A stretch of DNA of 64,000 nucleotides from Clostridium culturomicium (GCF_000821305.1 NZ_CCXK01000017.1:932159-996158), one strand, 5' to 3'. Counted from the first letter of the stretch, positions 8,509 to 17,785 are shown. Translations and numbers: made by a program. Notes: a model not told the origin generated them from the letters alone.

Positions 8509-9894
8509 TTACTTATAGTATTTATTATATATTTCACTTAAAAATATAATTAATGCTAATAAATCTGCTGAGCCACCTGGACTAACGTTTTCCTTGATAC
8601 ATTTCTCTTCAAAATCAAAAGCCATTTTTCTGCCTAATGGAGAATTGAACCCTCCATTTTCAAGAATGATCTTGGCTTCCTGCTGAATTTCTTTCAATTT
8701 ATCAATACTTTGTCTATGAACTATGGTGCTATCTTCAACTCTTGCCATTAATTCCAATAATGTTTGAGCAAAGAGTTCATGACCTTTTAAGGGTGAACTT
8801 AAAAACTCCGCAAAAACTTCCTTAAACACTACAGGTATTCCAGCCTTTACTTCCCCTCTTATGCCAGTAAAACCATACTCCTTATATAGTTTTTCTCCAT
8901 GTGTAAGACTCTTTTTATTATTCACTTCTTTGAAATCATCAAGAATTTCAGAGCACATATTTTTTATAATATCTTCAATTCTCTCAAAGGAATCTCCCTC
9001 GTATAAAGCTTTTGCAGTTGCTGTTACAACAATACCTAATAAAAATATCATGCCTTTATGAGTATTCACACCTTTAGTTGCTTTAAACATGCTTTCCTCA
9101 CATCGAATACCAATATGCCTAATTGCTTGGAATACCTCTTTTTCATCATGATAAGTGTACCCTGCTTCTGCCATTTCCTTTAAAAATGGCGCTATTGCAA
9201 AGGAACTATCCATAAATGTATAAAAATCCATATCCTTATGTGAACCCTTCGTACCAGGAGATACTAAACCAAAAGAAGGCATTGTTGATACCTCTTCTAT
9301 CATAGCCTTTAAAGCATACTGTGAAAGTTCATAGGACAGCTGCTGCCTTTTACTATTCCATTCCTCATACTGGTTGAACTTATCCTCGAAGAATTTCTTA
9401 ATTTCTTCTATTGTATGACTTTGAGCTCTAGAGCATACTCTGGCTTCTTCATTACAGATAAAACACTTTCTTGGAGGAAGATCTAAATCACTTCTTGAAG
9501 CACCTTTAATCTCCTCTAAGCCAAACCTTTCATTTTTATCTAAATAGTAAACATCTAAGTCAACACATCTGCCTAAAATATGGTTCTCTTCAAGATTAAT
9601 CATCGCTTTTTTTATAACTTTATAGTCAACATTAAAAATAAAATGACCAATATAACCTTCTTCATTCTTATATTCTTCACTAAATATAATTTGTTTTTTA
9701 TGGAAGATGGAAATTTCATCACAAATAACTTTTCCTATGAAATCAGTAATATAATTTGATTTATCTATACCAGGATAATTGACTCTCACCGTTGCTAAAG
9801 ATAACCCCTTAAGGCTTTGAAGAAGTTCTTCTTGATGATAGACTCTTCTTTCTCTAGCATCCAAAAATAGGCCTATTCTTTCCATTTCATTCAT
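8509..9894 (-). CDS. citXG: CitX-CitG fusion: citrate lyase prosthetic-group synthesis and transfer
   Basis: 461 residues with two enzymes in one chain. Residues 1 to ~170 are CitX (apo-citrate lyase phosphoribosyl-dephospho-CoA transferase), shown by GRCVDLDVYYLD and LPPRKCFICNEEARVCSRAQSH. From ~185 the chain is CitG (triphosphoribosyl-dephospho-CoA synthase), shown by MPSFGLVSPGTKGSHKDMDF and GVNTHKGMIFLLG. CitG makes the 2'-(5''-triphosphoribosyl)-3'-dephospho-CoA precursor and CitX attaches it to CitD. It follows citC by 11 bases with site AAGGTG, and is the last gene of the cit operon. Confidence 0.92.
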   Translation of the reverse strand: MNEMERIGLFLDARERRVYHQEELLQSLKGLSLATVRVNYPGIDKSNYITDFIGKVICDEISIFHKKQIIFSEEYKNEEGYIGHFIFNVDYKVIKKAMINLEENHILGRCVDLDVYYLDKNERFGLEEIKGASRSDLDLPPRKCFICNEEARVCSRAQSHTIEEIKKFFEDKFNQYEEWNSKRQQLSYELSQYALKAMIEEVSTMPSFGLVSPGTKGSHKDMDFYTFMDSSFAIAPFLKEMAEAGYTYHDEKEVFQAIRHIGIRCEESMFKATKGVNTHKGMIFLLGIVVTATAKALYEGDSFERIEDIIKNMCSEILDDFKEVNNKKSLTHGEKLYKEYGFTGIRGEVKAGIPVVFKEVFAEFLSSPLKGHELFAQTLLELMARVEDSTIVHRQSIDKLKEIQQEAKIILENGGFNSPLGRKMAFDFEEKCIKENVSPGGSADLLALIIFLSEIYNKYYK

Positions 9895-9905
9895 TTTAAC
9901 ACACC

Positions 9906-10943
9906 TTAATGAGGTTTATCTGAAACCTTTAATCTTTCTATTATTTCTACTCCTGCCTCACTATTTAAGAACTCAAAGGTAGTAGCAGGCACAAGTTCTC
10001 TTACTTCCTCCAGCTTACCTTCTTTTAAAAGAGCTCTTACCCTAGAAGCACTTATTGCTTCATCCCCAGTCTCTTTTCTTTCGATTAATTTAACTTCTAC
10101 CCCATACTTAGGAAGAACTTCTTTTAAAGTTTCATTATAAGTATTGGTAACCTTGCAGTAAGGTTCTGTACCAACATATCTTCTAACTATATTTAATTCC
10201 TTACAGAAGTATTTACCAAAAACATTACCATCAATCTTTGTGTATTCCTTAAGTACATTATCATCTTTTCTTAAGAAATAGTTTGGAAATGTAGCTGAAG
10301 AAATTATATATTCTCCCCCCGGAATTACAGTTACGTTTTCAAACTCTTTAACTCCCTCTTTAATTAACTCAAAACGATTTTTAAAAGGGAAAGCTGACTT
10401 ATCTTCTTCAACTACAAAAATAATTACATTTTTATTTTCTTTTGCAGCAGTTTCTACTATGTACTTATGTCCTAAGGTAAATGGGTTACAATTCATTATA
10501 AGAGCTGCATACTCTTCCCCATCCTTTAAATTAAAGCTTTTCTTTAAAGAATTTAAATAATTTTTTATATTTTTATTTCCTGTTTCTAATAAGGACACTT
10601 TATCTGTGCTCACTATAACGTTATATCCTAATCCTTCAAATAAGAAATTGTTTTTAGGCTTTGTAAAAATAAAGTTATGATAAATATTTTCCTCAAACAG
10701 CTTATTAGTTATATCAGTTATTAAAGTACCTGATATTCCTTGTCCCTGGTAATCTTCATCAATAGCAAAGCATTTAACAATATTGTTCTTTTTAGAGCAA
10801 GTAGCAATAATTTTACCACAATCCTCTATAACCACTGTATAATCAACATCATCATACTTTAAATCAAAGCCATTTAAAAAATCGCTTACCCTTTGAACCT
10901 CTCTTTTGGATTTAAGATTAACCTTCTCTGTACTAAAGTACAT
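9906..10943 (-). CDS. citC: [Citrate (pro-3S)-lyase] ligase
   Basis: Acetylates the thiol of the citrate lyase prosthetic group using acetate and ATP, switching the enzyme on. Residues ~25-110 are a GNAT-like domain (CFAIDEDYQGQGISGTLI). The nucleotidyltransferase domain from ~145 carries MNCNPFTLGHKYIVE (HxGH-like) and the C-terminal SASRVRALLKEG. I start at the ATG of MYFSTEKVN, which has AGGGGTGGAG upstream; an earlier in-frame ATG would overlap that site. Length 345 fits the family. Confidence 0.92.
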   Translation of the reverse strand: MYFSTEKVNLKSKREVQRVSDFLNGFDLKYDDVDYTVVIEDCGKIIATCSKKNNIVKCFAIDEDYQGQGISGTLITDITNKLFEENIYHNFIFTKPKNNFLFEGLGYNVIVSTDKVSLLETGNKNIKNYLNSLKKSFNLKDGEEYAALIMNCNPFTLGHKYIVETAAKENKNVIIFVVEEDKSAFPFKNRFELIKEGVKEFENVTVIPGGEYIISSATFPNYFLRKDDNVLKEYTKIDGNVFGKYFCKELNIVRRYVGTEPYCKVTNTYNETLKEVLPKYGVEVKLIERKETGDEAISASRVRALLKEGKLEEVRELVPATTFEFLNSEAGVEIIERLKVSDKPH

Positions 10944-10961
10944 AAACTCCACCCCTTGCAC

Positions 10962-11105
10962 TCTGTATAATTAAATGAAAGATGAAGGATTAACGAAGAA
11001 AATTTTTGGTTGAAACTCTACTGATTGAAACTCTAAAGTAGTTTCTATATTTTATAAAATTTATAAGAATTCTTCCCATAATCCTTCATTCTTCATTTTT
11101 CCTCT
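10962..11105. repeat. Short inverted-repeat element
   Basis: Flanked by GATGAAGGATTA near 10981 and its inverse TAATCCTTCATTCTTC near 11081, with TGAAACTCTA repeated inside and TAGTTTCTATATTTTATA in the middle. It looks related to the elements at 11375-11680, which share the TTTCTATATTT…GAAACTC and CCTTCATT parts. No coding potential. Confidence 0.55.
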
Positions 11106-11113
11106 ACCTAATA

Positions 11114-11314
11114 TTATAAATTAAAAAATCTTCTAACTAAAGTAATTATAACTAAAGCCGCAACAAATAGAAGAATTGTTACAATTCCATCCCAGCTGCT
11201 TTTAAATTCATACTTCTTTTTAGTGCTTGCCATCTCATGAGCTTCTTTAAACAAACCTTCTTCACGAACTTCACGCATTAATTCTTTATTAGACTTTCTT
11301 TTCTTTCCTGACAT
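11114..11314 (-). CDS. Small single-pass membrane protein (66 aa)
   Basis: Lys/Arg/Glu-rich N-terminal 40 residues, then one hydrophobic segment (about 43-60, GIVTILLFVAALVIITLV) and a short basic tail. It has a good site (GCGGAGGAATAAAA). It lies between the citrate carrier and citC in the same direction, so it may be cotranscribed with the cit genes, though a terminator and repeats separate it from the carrier gene. Function unknown; it does not resemble OadG convincingly. Confidence 0.6.
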   Translation of the reverse strand: MSGKKRKSNKELMREVREEGLFKEAHEMASTKKKYEFKSSWDGIVTILLFVAALVIITLVRRFFNL

Positions 11315-11709
11315 TTTTATTCCTCCGCTTCTTATCCTTTGTTTAATATCATTTATTTATTAAATTCCTTTTTTAAATTTAGAATGTAGAATTTAGAATG
11401 ATGGATTAAATCCCTAAGTGAATTTCTTTATTTAATAGAAACTCCCTCGGTGTTTCCTTCTTCATTATACATTCTACAGCCTTAATTCTTAATTCTTATA
11501 AGATTAATTATAAAAGATAAACCATTACTTTTATCCTTTATAATTAGTCCTATTTTAAATTTAAAATGTAAAGTTTAAATTTTAGAATGATGGATGAAAT
11601 CCCTATGTGATTTCTATATTTAATAGAAACTCCTTGATGTTTCCTCCTTCATTTTACCTTTTACATTCTTAATTCAAAATTAATTTAATTCTAAATTAAC
11701 TAGAATTGT
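11315..11709. repeat. Two copies of a non-coding repeat (11375-11500 and 11553-11680)
   Basis: Both copies contain TTTAGAATGATGGAT, then AAATCCCTA(A/T)GTGA, TTTAATAGAAACTCC, TGTTTCC and TTCATT in the same order. The first begins TTTAGAATGTAGAATTTAGA and ends near ACATTCTACA, giving imperfect inverted ends. The same TTTAGAATRTAGAAT ends bound the element at 21914-22168. No open frame is present in this 440-base gap. Confidence 0.75.
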
Positions 11710-11739
11710 AAAAAGAGTGTTGATAACAACACTCTTTTT
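11710..11739 (-). terminator. Terminator after the citrate carrier gene
   Basis: Perfect hairpin AAAAAGAGTGTTG-ATAA-CAACACTCTTTTT, 13 bp, with T-run; 18 bases past the stop at 11757. Strong in both directions. Expression of citC and citXG beyond it would need read-through or another promoter. Confidence 0.85.
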
Positions 11740-11756
11740 AATATTTAATTTTTCTC

Positions 11757-13100
11757 TTAGAAGAATAGTCCGAACGCTACAGATGCAACGATAAGCATTA
11801 TTCCTCCACCTAAACGTGAAGAGATTTGAGCGAATGACATTAAGTCCATTCTCTTCGCAGCTGTAAGAACTGCAACGTCTCCTGAACCACCTCTGTTAGC
11901 CATACATAAACCAGCAGATATAGCAGTTTCTATTGGGTAGAATCCTACGAACCAACCTACTACAGCAGAACCAACTATAGCTCCTAATACTACTAAAGCA
12001 GCTATTATAACGTTAGCAAATGTAAATGCTTGGATTAATTCTCCAAGGTCAGTCATAGCGATACCAACACCAACCATGATTACTAATAAGAATTGCTTAG
12101 AGAAGAATCCTTGAATCTTCTTAGCTCCTTCTTTTAATTCAGCTGGGATTATGTTAGCAACGTTAGCTAAAGCAACTAAGATAACCATCCAAGCAAATCT
12201 GTGGATGTCTATTTTAACATCAATTCCCATTAAAGTGAACTCAGGGATTATTAAAGTCTTAGATAATATGTTACCAAGAACATAGAATGCAACAGCTAAT
12301 ATTAATCCACAAGCAACTTCTCTTTGAGTTACTTTTATAACTTTTGTATCTTCTAATTTAGATATATCTTCAGCGTTTCTGATTAATTCACCATTTCCGT
12401 TGAATTTAGCTCCTGCTTTAGTCTCACCAAATTTGTTAAGAACTGAAGCAGCTATGATAGCTATGATGTTAGCTATAGTTAAGATAGAAAGAGCAAATGT
12501 TAACCATGCTCCTGGATCTCCACCTGTTACAGTAGCATAGATCTCAGACATTGGTATAGCTCCAGCTCCAGTACCACCACCCATGATAGGTAATACATAC
12601 TTAGTAGCTATATCTGCAACTGGAATTCCGAATATCATTCCTCCAACTGCAGCAAATCCGAATGCAGCAACAACTCCACCAAGGATTGCTGGTAAGTAAC
12701 CTGCAAATGCTTTTAAAAGAAGTTTTCTGTTAACTGATAAGATAGAACCAGTTATAAGTACAGCTATAAATAAGTCAAGGAAGTCAGCTGTGTCCATTAA
12801 AGTTACAACAGCATCAACACTTGCTTGAGGGATAATTCCCCAGTAAACTAAAGCAGCTGATCCTAAGAATGCAAGGATAGGACCTCCACCAACGTATTCT
12901 TTCCATATTGGAATTCTGTCACCTACTGTAGCAAATAATATTCCTACAGAGTATAATAAAGCGAACGCACCTACTGCGTTGTTCGGTAAGTAACCCATAG
13001 TAGATGCAAATAAAACTACTGCAGCTACTGCAAGCATTAAGTACCAAGGCATTCCAAACATTTTGAATGGGCCTTTTTTCTCTTCGATAAGGTTTGGCAT
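11757..13100 (-). CDS. citS: 2-hydroxycarboxylate transporter (citrate/Na+ symporter type)
   Basis: 447 residues, about 11 hydrophobic segments, 2HCT family (CitS, CitP, MaeN). The two re-entrant-loop signatures are visible: GGGTGAGAIPMSEIYA near residue 175 and GGSGDVAVLTAAKRM near residue 410. It sits directly behind citDEF, so citrate is the most likely substrate; whether it works as Na+ symporter or precursor/product exchanger cannot be read from sequence. Site AGGAGG, 7 bases before ATG. Confidence 0.88.
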   Translation of the reverse strand: MPNLIEEKKGPFKMFGMPWYLMLAVAAVVLFASTMGYLPNNAVGAFALLYSVGILFATVGDRIPIWKEYVGGGPILAFLGSAALVYWGIIPQASVDAVVTLMDTADFLDLFIAVLITGSILSVNRKLLLKAFAGYLPAILGGVVAAFGFAAVGGMIFGIPVADIATKYVLPIMGGGTGAGAIPMSEIYATVTGGDPGAWLTFALSILTIANIIAIIAASVLNKFGETKAGAKFNGNGELIRNAEDISKLEDTKVIKVTQREVACGLILAVAFYVLGNILSKTLIIPEFTLMGIDVKIDIHRFAWMVILVALANVANIIPAELKEGAKKIQGFFSKQFLLVIMVGVGIAMTDLGELIQAFTFANVIIAALVVLGAIVGSAVVGWFVGFYPIETAISAGLCMANRGGSGDVAVLTAAKRMDLMSFAQISSRLGGGIMLIVASVAFGLFF

Positions 13101-13207
13101 AATAATTCCTCCTAAGTAAAAATTTTATAATTTCAAACTAAGCCCTGCTCTAGGCAAGGCCTAGTAAAATTAACTATTCATCTTTTGCAATTTTAGCTTA
13201 TGCTAAA

Positions 13208-14764
13208 TTACTTTTTTAATTTTTTGATTACGTCGATGATGCTTCCATCTCTGTATTCAACTACTGCAACTACTTCATCAGTGAATTCTAACTCTTTTGG
13301 AGTTCCAACAAGTCTTGTAGCCATAGCACGAAGCTCTTCCATTGTTATTAATGGTAATCCAGCTTTCTTGAAGCACTCCATTAAGTCTTGTCTTCCTGGG
13401 TTTACAGTTACACCGTAATCTGTAACAACTACGTCAACTGTGCTTCCTGGAGTAACAACTGTAGTTACTTTATCTATTATTGTAGAAAGTCTTCCTCTTG
13501 TAAGTGGAGCAACTAAGATTGACATATTAGCCATTGCAGCTGTGTCACTGTGTCCACCAGATGCAGCTCTGATAACTCCATCTGATCCAGATATAACGTT
13601 AACGTTGAAATCTGTATCTATTTCAAGGGCACTTAATATAACGAAGTCAAGTTTGTTAACTGCTGCAGATTTGTTTCCTATGCTTGCATAGAAGTCAGCG
13701 CTAACTTCAACGTGCTTTTCATTTTTTCCTATTGATTCAGCTGCTGTTAAGTCAAAGCATTGAACATCAAATAATTGATCAACAAGGTCAGATTCTAATA
13801 AATCTACCATTGGTGCAGTTATTCCACCTAAAGCATAGCTAAGTTTAATTCCTCTTTTTATAACTTCATCCTTAACAAATCTTGTAACTGCTAGTGAAGC
13901 TCCACCTGAACCAGTCTGCATTGAGAATCCATCTTTGAAGTATGGAGATGCCTTCATTACTTCAACAACTCTCTTAGCCATTAAAAGCTCTTTTGGGTTT
14001 GAAGTAAATCTTGTAGCTCCAGACATGATTCCTTTAGAATCTCCAATTTCCTCAACTACTGCAACGTAGTCAACTTGAGTTTGAGGTATACTTTGTGGGA
14101 AGTTTGGATATGGAACTATTGTATCTGTAACAACAACAACCTTATCAGCGTGTGCTGCATCAACTTTAGCGTATCCTAAAGAACCACAAATTGATTTTCC
14201 TTTAACTCCATTTGCGTTACCCATGCAGTCTGCAGAAGATGCAGCTACGAAAGCAACGTCTATGTGAACGTCTCCTGATGTTATAGCTCTAGCTCTTCCA
14301 CCGTGAGATCTGATTACTGCTGGCTTATCACCTAGTAATCCTTCTGAAATAGCAGTAGCAAGTCTTCCTCTGATACCACTTGTTTCTATTCTATCTACAA
14401 CTCCATTTTGGATGTGCTCAACAAGTCCACTGTGAGCGCTTGTTAATGAAGAAGCAGCTATTCTTAAGTTTTTAACTCCCATTTCAGCTAGTATATCTAC
14501 TACCTGCATTAAAAGCTTATCTCCAGCTCTGAAGTGGTGGTGGAAAGATATTGTCATTCCATCTTTTATTTCACACTTCTCTATAGCTTCTCTTAAAGAT
14601 GCTGTAGTTTTATCTCTTCTTACTTCATCTTTTATGTTTCCAGTGTTTAAACCACTTAATCTATCAGCTGGCACGTTAGCAAATGGTGCTTCATACGCTT
14701 TTCTGCTTTCGTATCCAGGTATTCTATTTAAAAGATCTTGATTAACTCTATTTGTATTACTCAT
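13208..14764 (-). CDS. citF: Citrate lyase alpha subunit
   Basis: Citrate:acetyl-ACP transferase subunit, about 518 residues. It moves the acyl carrier from acetyl to citryl. Visible stretches: FHHHFRAGD, IRSHGGRARAITSGDVHIDVAF, MQTGSGGASLAVTRFVKDE and SGGHSDTAAMANMSILVAPL. I start at MSNTNRVNQ, which has GGAGGCG upstream, rather than at a TTG five codons earlier. The start overlaps the citE stop by 8 bases (ATGAGTAA), so the two are translationally coupled. Confidence 0.95.
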   Translation of the reverse strand: MSNTNRVNQDLLNRIPGYESRKAYEAPFANVPADRLSGLNTGNIKDEVRRDKTTASLREAIEKCEIKDGMTISFHHHFRAGDKLLMQVVDILAEMGVKNLRIAASSLTSAHSGLVEHIQNGVVDRIETSGIRGRLATAISEGLLGDKPAVIRSHGGRARAITSGDVHIDVAFVAASSADCMGNANGVKGKSICGSLGYAKVDAAHADKVVVVTDTIVPYPNFPQSIPQTQVDYVAVVEEIGDSKGIMSGATRFTSNPKELLMAKRVVEVMKASPYFKDGFSMQTGSGGASLAVTRFVKDEVIKRGIKLSYALGGITAPMVDLLESDLVDQLFDVQCFDLTAAESIGKNEKHVEVSADFYASIGNKSAAVNKLDFVILSALEIDTDFNVNVISGSDGVIRAASGGHSDTAAMANMSILVAPLTRGRLSTIIDKVTTVVTPGSTVDVVVTDYGVTVNPGRQDLMECFKKAGLPLITMEELRAMATRLVGTPKELEFTDEVVAVVEYRDGSIIDVIKKLKK

Positions 14765-15665
14765 TATCTTCGCCTCCAACTAAAACCCCTGCTGCTTTAG
14801 CAAGTTCTAGAACTCTTTGAGCTCTTTCTATAATTGGTTTATCAACCATCTTACCATCAACAGTGAATACTCCTCTGTTTTCTCTTAAAGCTTCTGCTGT
14901 TGCATCAACTATTTTCTTAGCTTTAGCTATATCCTTCTCACTTGGAGTAAATACGTTATGGATAAGCTCTACTTGTCTTGGGTGAATTAGTGATTTACCA
15001 CCGAATCCCATTCTCTTAATTAAGTTAGCTTCTTTTAAGAATCCTTCATCATTGTTTACATCAGCATAAACTGTATCAAGAACCTCAAGTCCACAAGCTC
15101 TTCCAGCCATTGCTACCATTCCTCTAGCAGTGTAAAGCTCGTCTCCTTCTGGTGTTCTTGTAGTCTTCATGCTTGTTACGAAGTCTTCTCCAGAAATAGC
15201 CATTCCTATTAATCTCTTTGTTGGAGCTTTTGCTATTGCAAATGAATTCATAACTCCAAGTGCAGTTTCGATAGCTACCATTATTAAAGTAGAACCAACT
15301 TCTCTTCCACACGCTTTTTCTATTCTTTCGATTTCAGCATCTACAGCCATTACATCTTCTGGGCTTTCAGTCATTGGTATTCTAACAACTTCAACTCCAC
15401 CAGTAACAACTGCTTCAAGGTCTTGCTTCCAGAACTCTGTTGCAAGTCCATTGATACGAACAACTGTCTCTATTCCTAATTCTTTGTAGTAATCTCCTAA
15501 ATTCTTAAGCATGTTGTGAACTAAGAATCTTGCTGAATCCTTTTCAGTGATTGCTATAGCATCCTCTAAGTCAAACATTACTGAATCTGGCTTATATATA
15601 TGTACATCTCTTATTATTCCTGGGTTGTTTCCTGGAACGAATAACATAGAACGTCTTAGTTTCAT
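14757..15665 (-). CDS. citE: Citrate lyase beta subunit
   Basis: Citryl-ACP lyase, splitting citryl-ACP into acetyl-ACP and oxaloacetate. 302 residues, HpcH/HpaI-type TIM barrel. Visible: MLFVPGNNPGIIRDVHIYKPDSVMFDLEDAI at the start (substrate loop and metal site region), VVRINGLATEFW, AIETALGVMNSFAIA and GGKSLIHPRQVELIHNVF. It starts 13 bases after citD with site AAGGGGGAAG. Confidence 0.95.
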   Translation of the reverse strand: MKLRRSMLFVPGNNPGIIRDVHIYKPDSVMFDLEDAIAITEKDSARFLVHNMLKNLGDYYKELGIETVVRINGLATEFWKQDLEAVVTGGVEVVRIPMTESPEDVMAVDAEIERIEKACGREVGSTLIMVAIETALGVMNSFAIAKAPTKRLIGMAISGEDFVTSMKTTRTPEGDELYTARGMVAMAGRACGLEVLDTVYADVNNDEGFLKEANLIKRMGFGGKSLIHPRQVELIHNVFTPSEKDIAKAKKIVDATAEALRENRGVFTVDGKMVDKPIIERAQRVLELAKAAGVLVGGEDNE

Positions 15666-15678
15666 TATTACTTCCCCC

Positions 15679-15963
15679 TTACATCCACTTAAATTCGTTA
15701 TTTTGTGCTGATCTGTAAACAGCAGTTTGTACTCTACTCTTTATAACAGGGTCGATAGCACCTTTATCGTTTGCAAATACCTTTGCATTAGCCACTCCTA
15801 AAGAAGCAAGAGTTTCTCTTATAACCTTTTCTATAGCTTCTCCAAATTGTGCCATCACTGTGCTCTCTAAAGTAATTTCTATTCCAGCTGTAGAAGGCTC
15901 TATTATAATCTGTATATCACTTGATTCTAATGTACCAGCACTAGCTACTACTTTAAGTTCCAT
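15679..15963 (-). CDS. citD: Citrate lyase gamma subunit (acyl carrier protein)
   Basis: 94 residues. It carries the phosphoribosyl-dephospho-CoA group on the conserved Ser in AGTLESSD near residue 12-14. First gene of the cit operon. I start at the ATG of MELKVVASAG, with AGGAGG 8 bases upstream; a TTG two codons earlier is less likely. Confidence 0.93.
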   Translation of the reverse strand: MELKVVASAGTLESSDIQIIIEPSTAGIEITLESTVMAQFGEAIEKVIRETLASLGVANAKVFANDKGAIDPVIKSRVQTAVYRSAQNNEFKWM

Positions 15964-16320
15964 ATTCAATTCCTCCTAAAATTCAATTAGTTAATATAAG
16001 TGACACTCCAAATCTATGACTTGGTTAAGTAAAAATTAAGTGACATCCAAAATCTATGACTTTGGTGATGGAACATACTCTTAGAGTATTCCACCGAACT
16101 CATATGAGGTGAAGCTTCCATAAGTGAAGCCCTTAAGCTTAACCACCAAACTTCAATTTGTAAAGTTAAACTTTTACAGAGCACTTCATCAATTAGTTAA
16201 GTCCACATTAATTAATCTTAAAATTCTTTATTTTATAGATTAACCTAATCTTTGTGGATTATCCCCAATCAAATGGAAGTTTCCATTTGAAACTGCCTTT
16301 TTCGTTTCTGCAAGCATCAC
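15964..16320. repeat. cit leader with dispersed hairpin repeat
   Basis: Starting near 15997 the leader holds two degenerate copies of the repeat also seen between the tRNA genes: AAGTGACACTCCAAATCTATG followed by a CCAAA…TTTGG pairing. A perfect hairpin AAATGGAA/TTCCATTT lies near 16274. No open frame of useful length. If transcription starts at or above the operators at 16322, the cit mRNA carries a long structured 5' leader. Confidence 0.6.
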
Positions 16321-16321
16321 T

Positions 16322-16352
16322 TTGTATACAACATGGTTATAGTGTATACAAT
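16322..16352. promoter_or_regulatory. Tandem GntR-type operators before the cit operon
   Basis: A perfect palindrome TTGTATACAA (16322-16331) and TGTATACAA (16343-16351), centres 20 bases apart (two helical turns). This is the usual form of FCD-subgroup GntR operators. The gene for such a regulator lies just upstream. Binding is inferred, not shown. Confidence 0.65.
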
Positions 16353-16605
16353 TTCAATGCAAAAATCAATACCATTTTTTAAATTTATTAAAATAATTTT
16401 CATATTATTTTTTTTAATAAAAAACTTTACCATATACATATTAAGATCTTAATAAAAAGCAGTTTATTAAACCATGTATATTACTCGATTCTTCTTATGT
16501 TTCTTATCTTTAAAATTTAAATATCCAATAAACCATAAATAAACATAAAATAATTTATTAATTTAATCGATTTTTAATAATTAGTAAGATAAATAACTGG
16601 CTTCT

Positions 16606-16731
16606 TTAACAATTTAGTAATATTATTAACTTACTTTCACTATTGGTATAATTAAATTCTTCTATTGTATCTTGCCCAATTTCTATTGTATCTTTCCTAT
16701 AAACGAAAACGATGTTAAGGCTTTTTTTCAT
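16606..16731 (-). other. Possible 41-codon leader ORF
   Basis: Minus-strand frame starting MKKSLNIVFVYRKDTIEIG and ending LNC. It contains the repeat DTIE…DTIE, whose DNA is the pair of ATTGTATC half-sites at 16664 and 16685, so it may be regulatory DNA rather than coding. The ribosome site is poor. Listed only as a possibility. Confidence 0.2.
16704..16717. promoter_or_regulatory. Possible cre (CcpA) site
   Basis: CGAAAACGATGTTA is close to the cre consensus TGWAANCGNTNWCA. Carbon catabolite control of citrate genes is known in other Firmicutes; here it is only a sequence match. Confidence 0.35.
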
Positions 16732-16787
16732 TAGGGTTTATCTTTCGCTAAAATTTAAAACCTTTTCATCTCCCCTCTAGTTGATAC

Positions 16788-16855
16788 TGGATACAATTGT
16801 ATTCGTGCCACCAATTTACACATGCATTGTATCCATCTACATATAATTGTATACA
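16788..16855. promoter_or_regulatory. Second cluster of GntR-type operators
   Basis: TGGATACAAT (16788-16797, part of palindrome ATACAATTGTAT to 16802), its inverse ATTGTATCCA (16826-16835) and ATTGTATACA (16846-16855). The last two are again 20 bases apart, as at 16322. A promoter for the cit operon could lie here, about 830 bases before citD. Confidence 0.6.
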
Positions 16856-16911
16856 TATTCGAAATAAATTTCAAGTAAATCCCAAATTTTTTATATTAAA
16901 TTTATCAACAA

Positions 16912-16937
16912 AAAAAGACAGACTATGCAGCCTGTCT
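16912..16937 (-). terminator. Terminator of the GntR regulator gene
   Basis: On the minus strand AGACAG-(10 bases)-CTGTCT followed by TTTTT. It is about 170 bases past the regulator's stop and separates it from the cit operators. Confidence 0.6.
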
Positions 16938-17104
16938 CGAATTTCACATATGTAATAAATCATTTTATAAAGCAATAATACATACAATAATTACAATAAA
17001 TCACTGATTAAACCATAATCAAAAGGTATCAGTTTATAGCTTATTAATTCACTTATGTTTAAGATATAGCAAGTAATTAGTTTGTTTCTTATTATAGATA
17101 AACT

Positions 17105-17785
17105 CTACTTATTAGTTATTTCTATAACTTCCTGGAAGGATTTCTTAGCTCTTCTAACATGAAGTCTTGTTAATTTTTCCGCTTCATCCTCATCACCATT
17201 TTCAATAGCATTTACAATTTCAATATGCTCTTTTAATGCCTCAAACTTTCTTTCTTCTGTCAATAAGCTTATTCTTCTTAAGCTTTTTAAATACTCATAA
17301 ATTGATTCCATTTGATCTATCAAGCGTTTATTTTTAGAAGAATCTATAATGATTCTATTGAACCTGTTGTGTACATAAGAGTAAGTTTCTTCATCCTTAT
17401 TTTTAATGCATTGATCCATATCTCTGATGATTTGTCTCAATTCTCTGATTTCCATTCTAGAAATATGTAAACATGCTCCTCTTGCTGCTAATCCTTCTAA
17501 AACTTCTCTGATTTCATAGATTTCTCTTGCATCTTCAACGCAAATCCCTTTAACTACTGTACCTTTTCTTGGCATATTAATTGCAAGGCCTTCACTTTCC
17601 AATTGACGCAACGCTTCTCTTACTGGTGTCCTGCTTATTCCCATAGAATTTGCAATTGTTGTTTCCACCAGTCTGTCTCCAGGTTTGATGTATCCCATAA
17701 ATATAGCATTTCTTAGTTCCCCGAGAACCAATTCTCTCATAGATTTTCCACAAGTCTCATCGATTTTTTTAAAATTATAGTCCAT
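17105..17785 (-). CDS. GntR-family regulator, FCD subgroup (CitO-like by context)
   Basis: About 226 residues. The N-terminal winged helix spans residues ~10-75 (LRNAIFMGYIKPGDRLVETTIANSMGISRTPVREALRQLESEGL). The C-terminal all-helical FCD effector domain has EIREVLEGLAAR and the metal-binding-type His near LHVRRAKK. Citrate-sensing GntR regulators (CitO, CitI-like systems) control citrate lyase operons in lactic acid bacteria, and this gene precedes the cit operon in the same direction with matching operators between them. The role is therefore inferred from context. I start at MDYNFKK (GAGG upstream). Confidence 0.75.
   Translation of the reverse strand: MDYNFKKIDETCGKSMRELVLGELRNAIFMGYIKPGDRLVETTIANSMGISRTPVREALRQLESEGLAINMPRKGTVVKGICVEDAREIYEIREVLEGLAARGACLHISRMEIRELRQIIRDMDQCIKNKDEETYSYVHNRFNRIIIDSSKNKRLIDQMESIYEYLKSLRRISLLTEERKFEALKEHIEIVNAIENGDEDEAEKLTRLHVRRAKKSFQEVIEITNK

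Noticed and set aside
13208..15489. Plus-strand frames opposite citF and citE
   Set aside because: They are mirror frames of strongly conserved citrate lyase genes with no ribosome sites.
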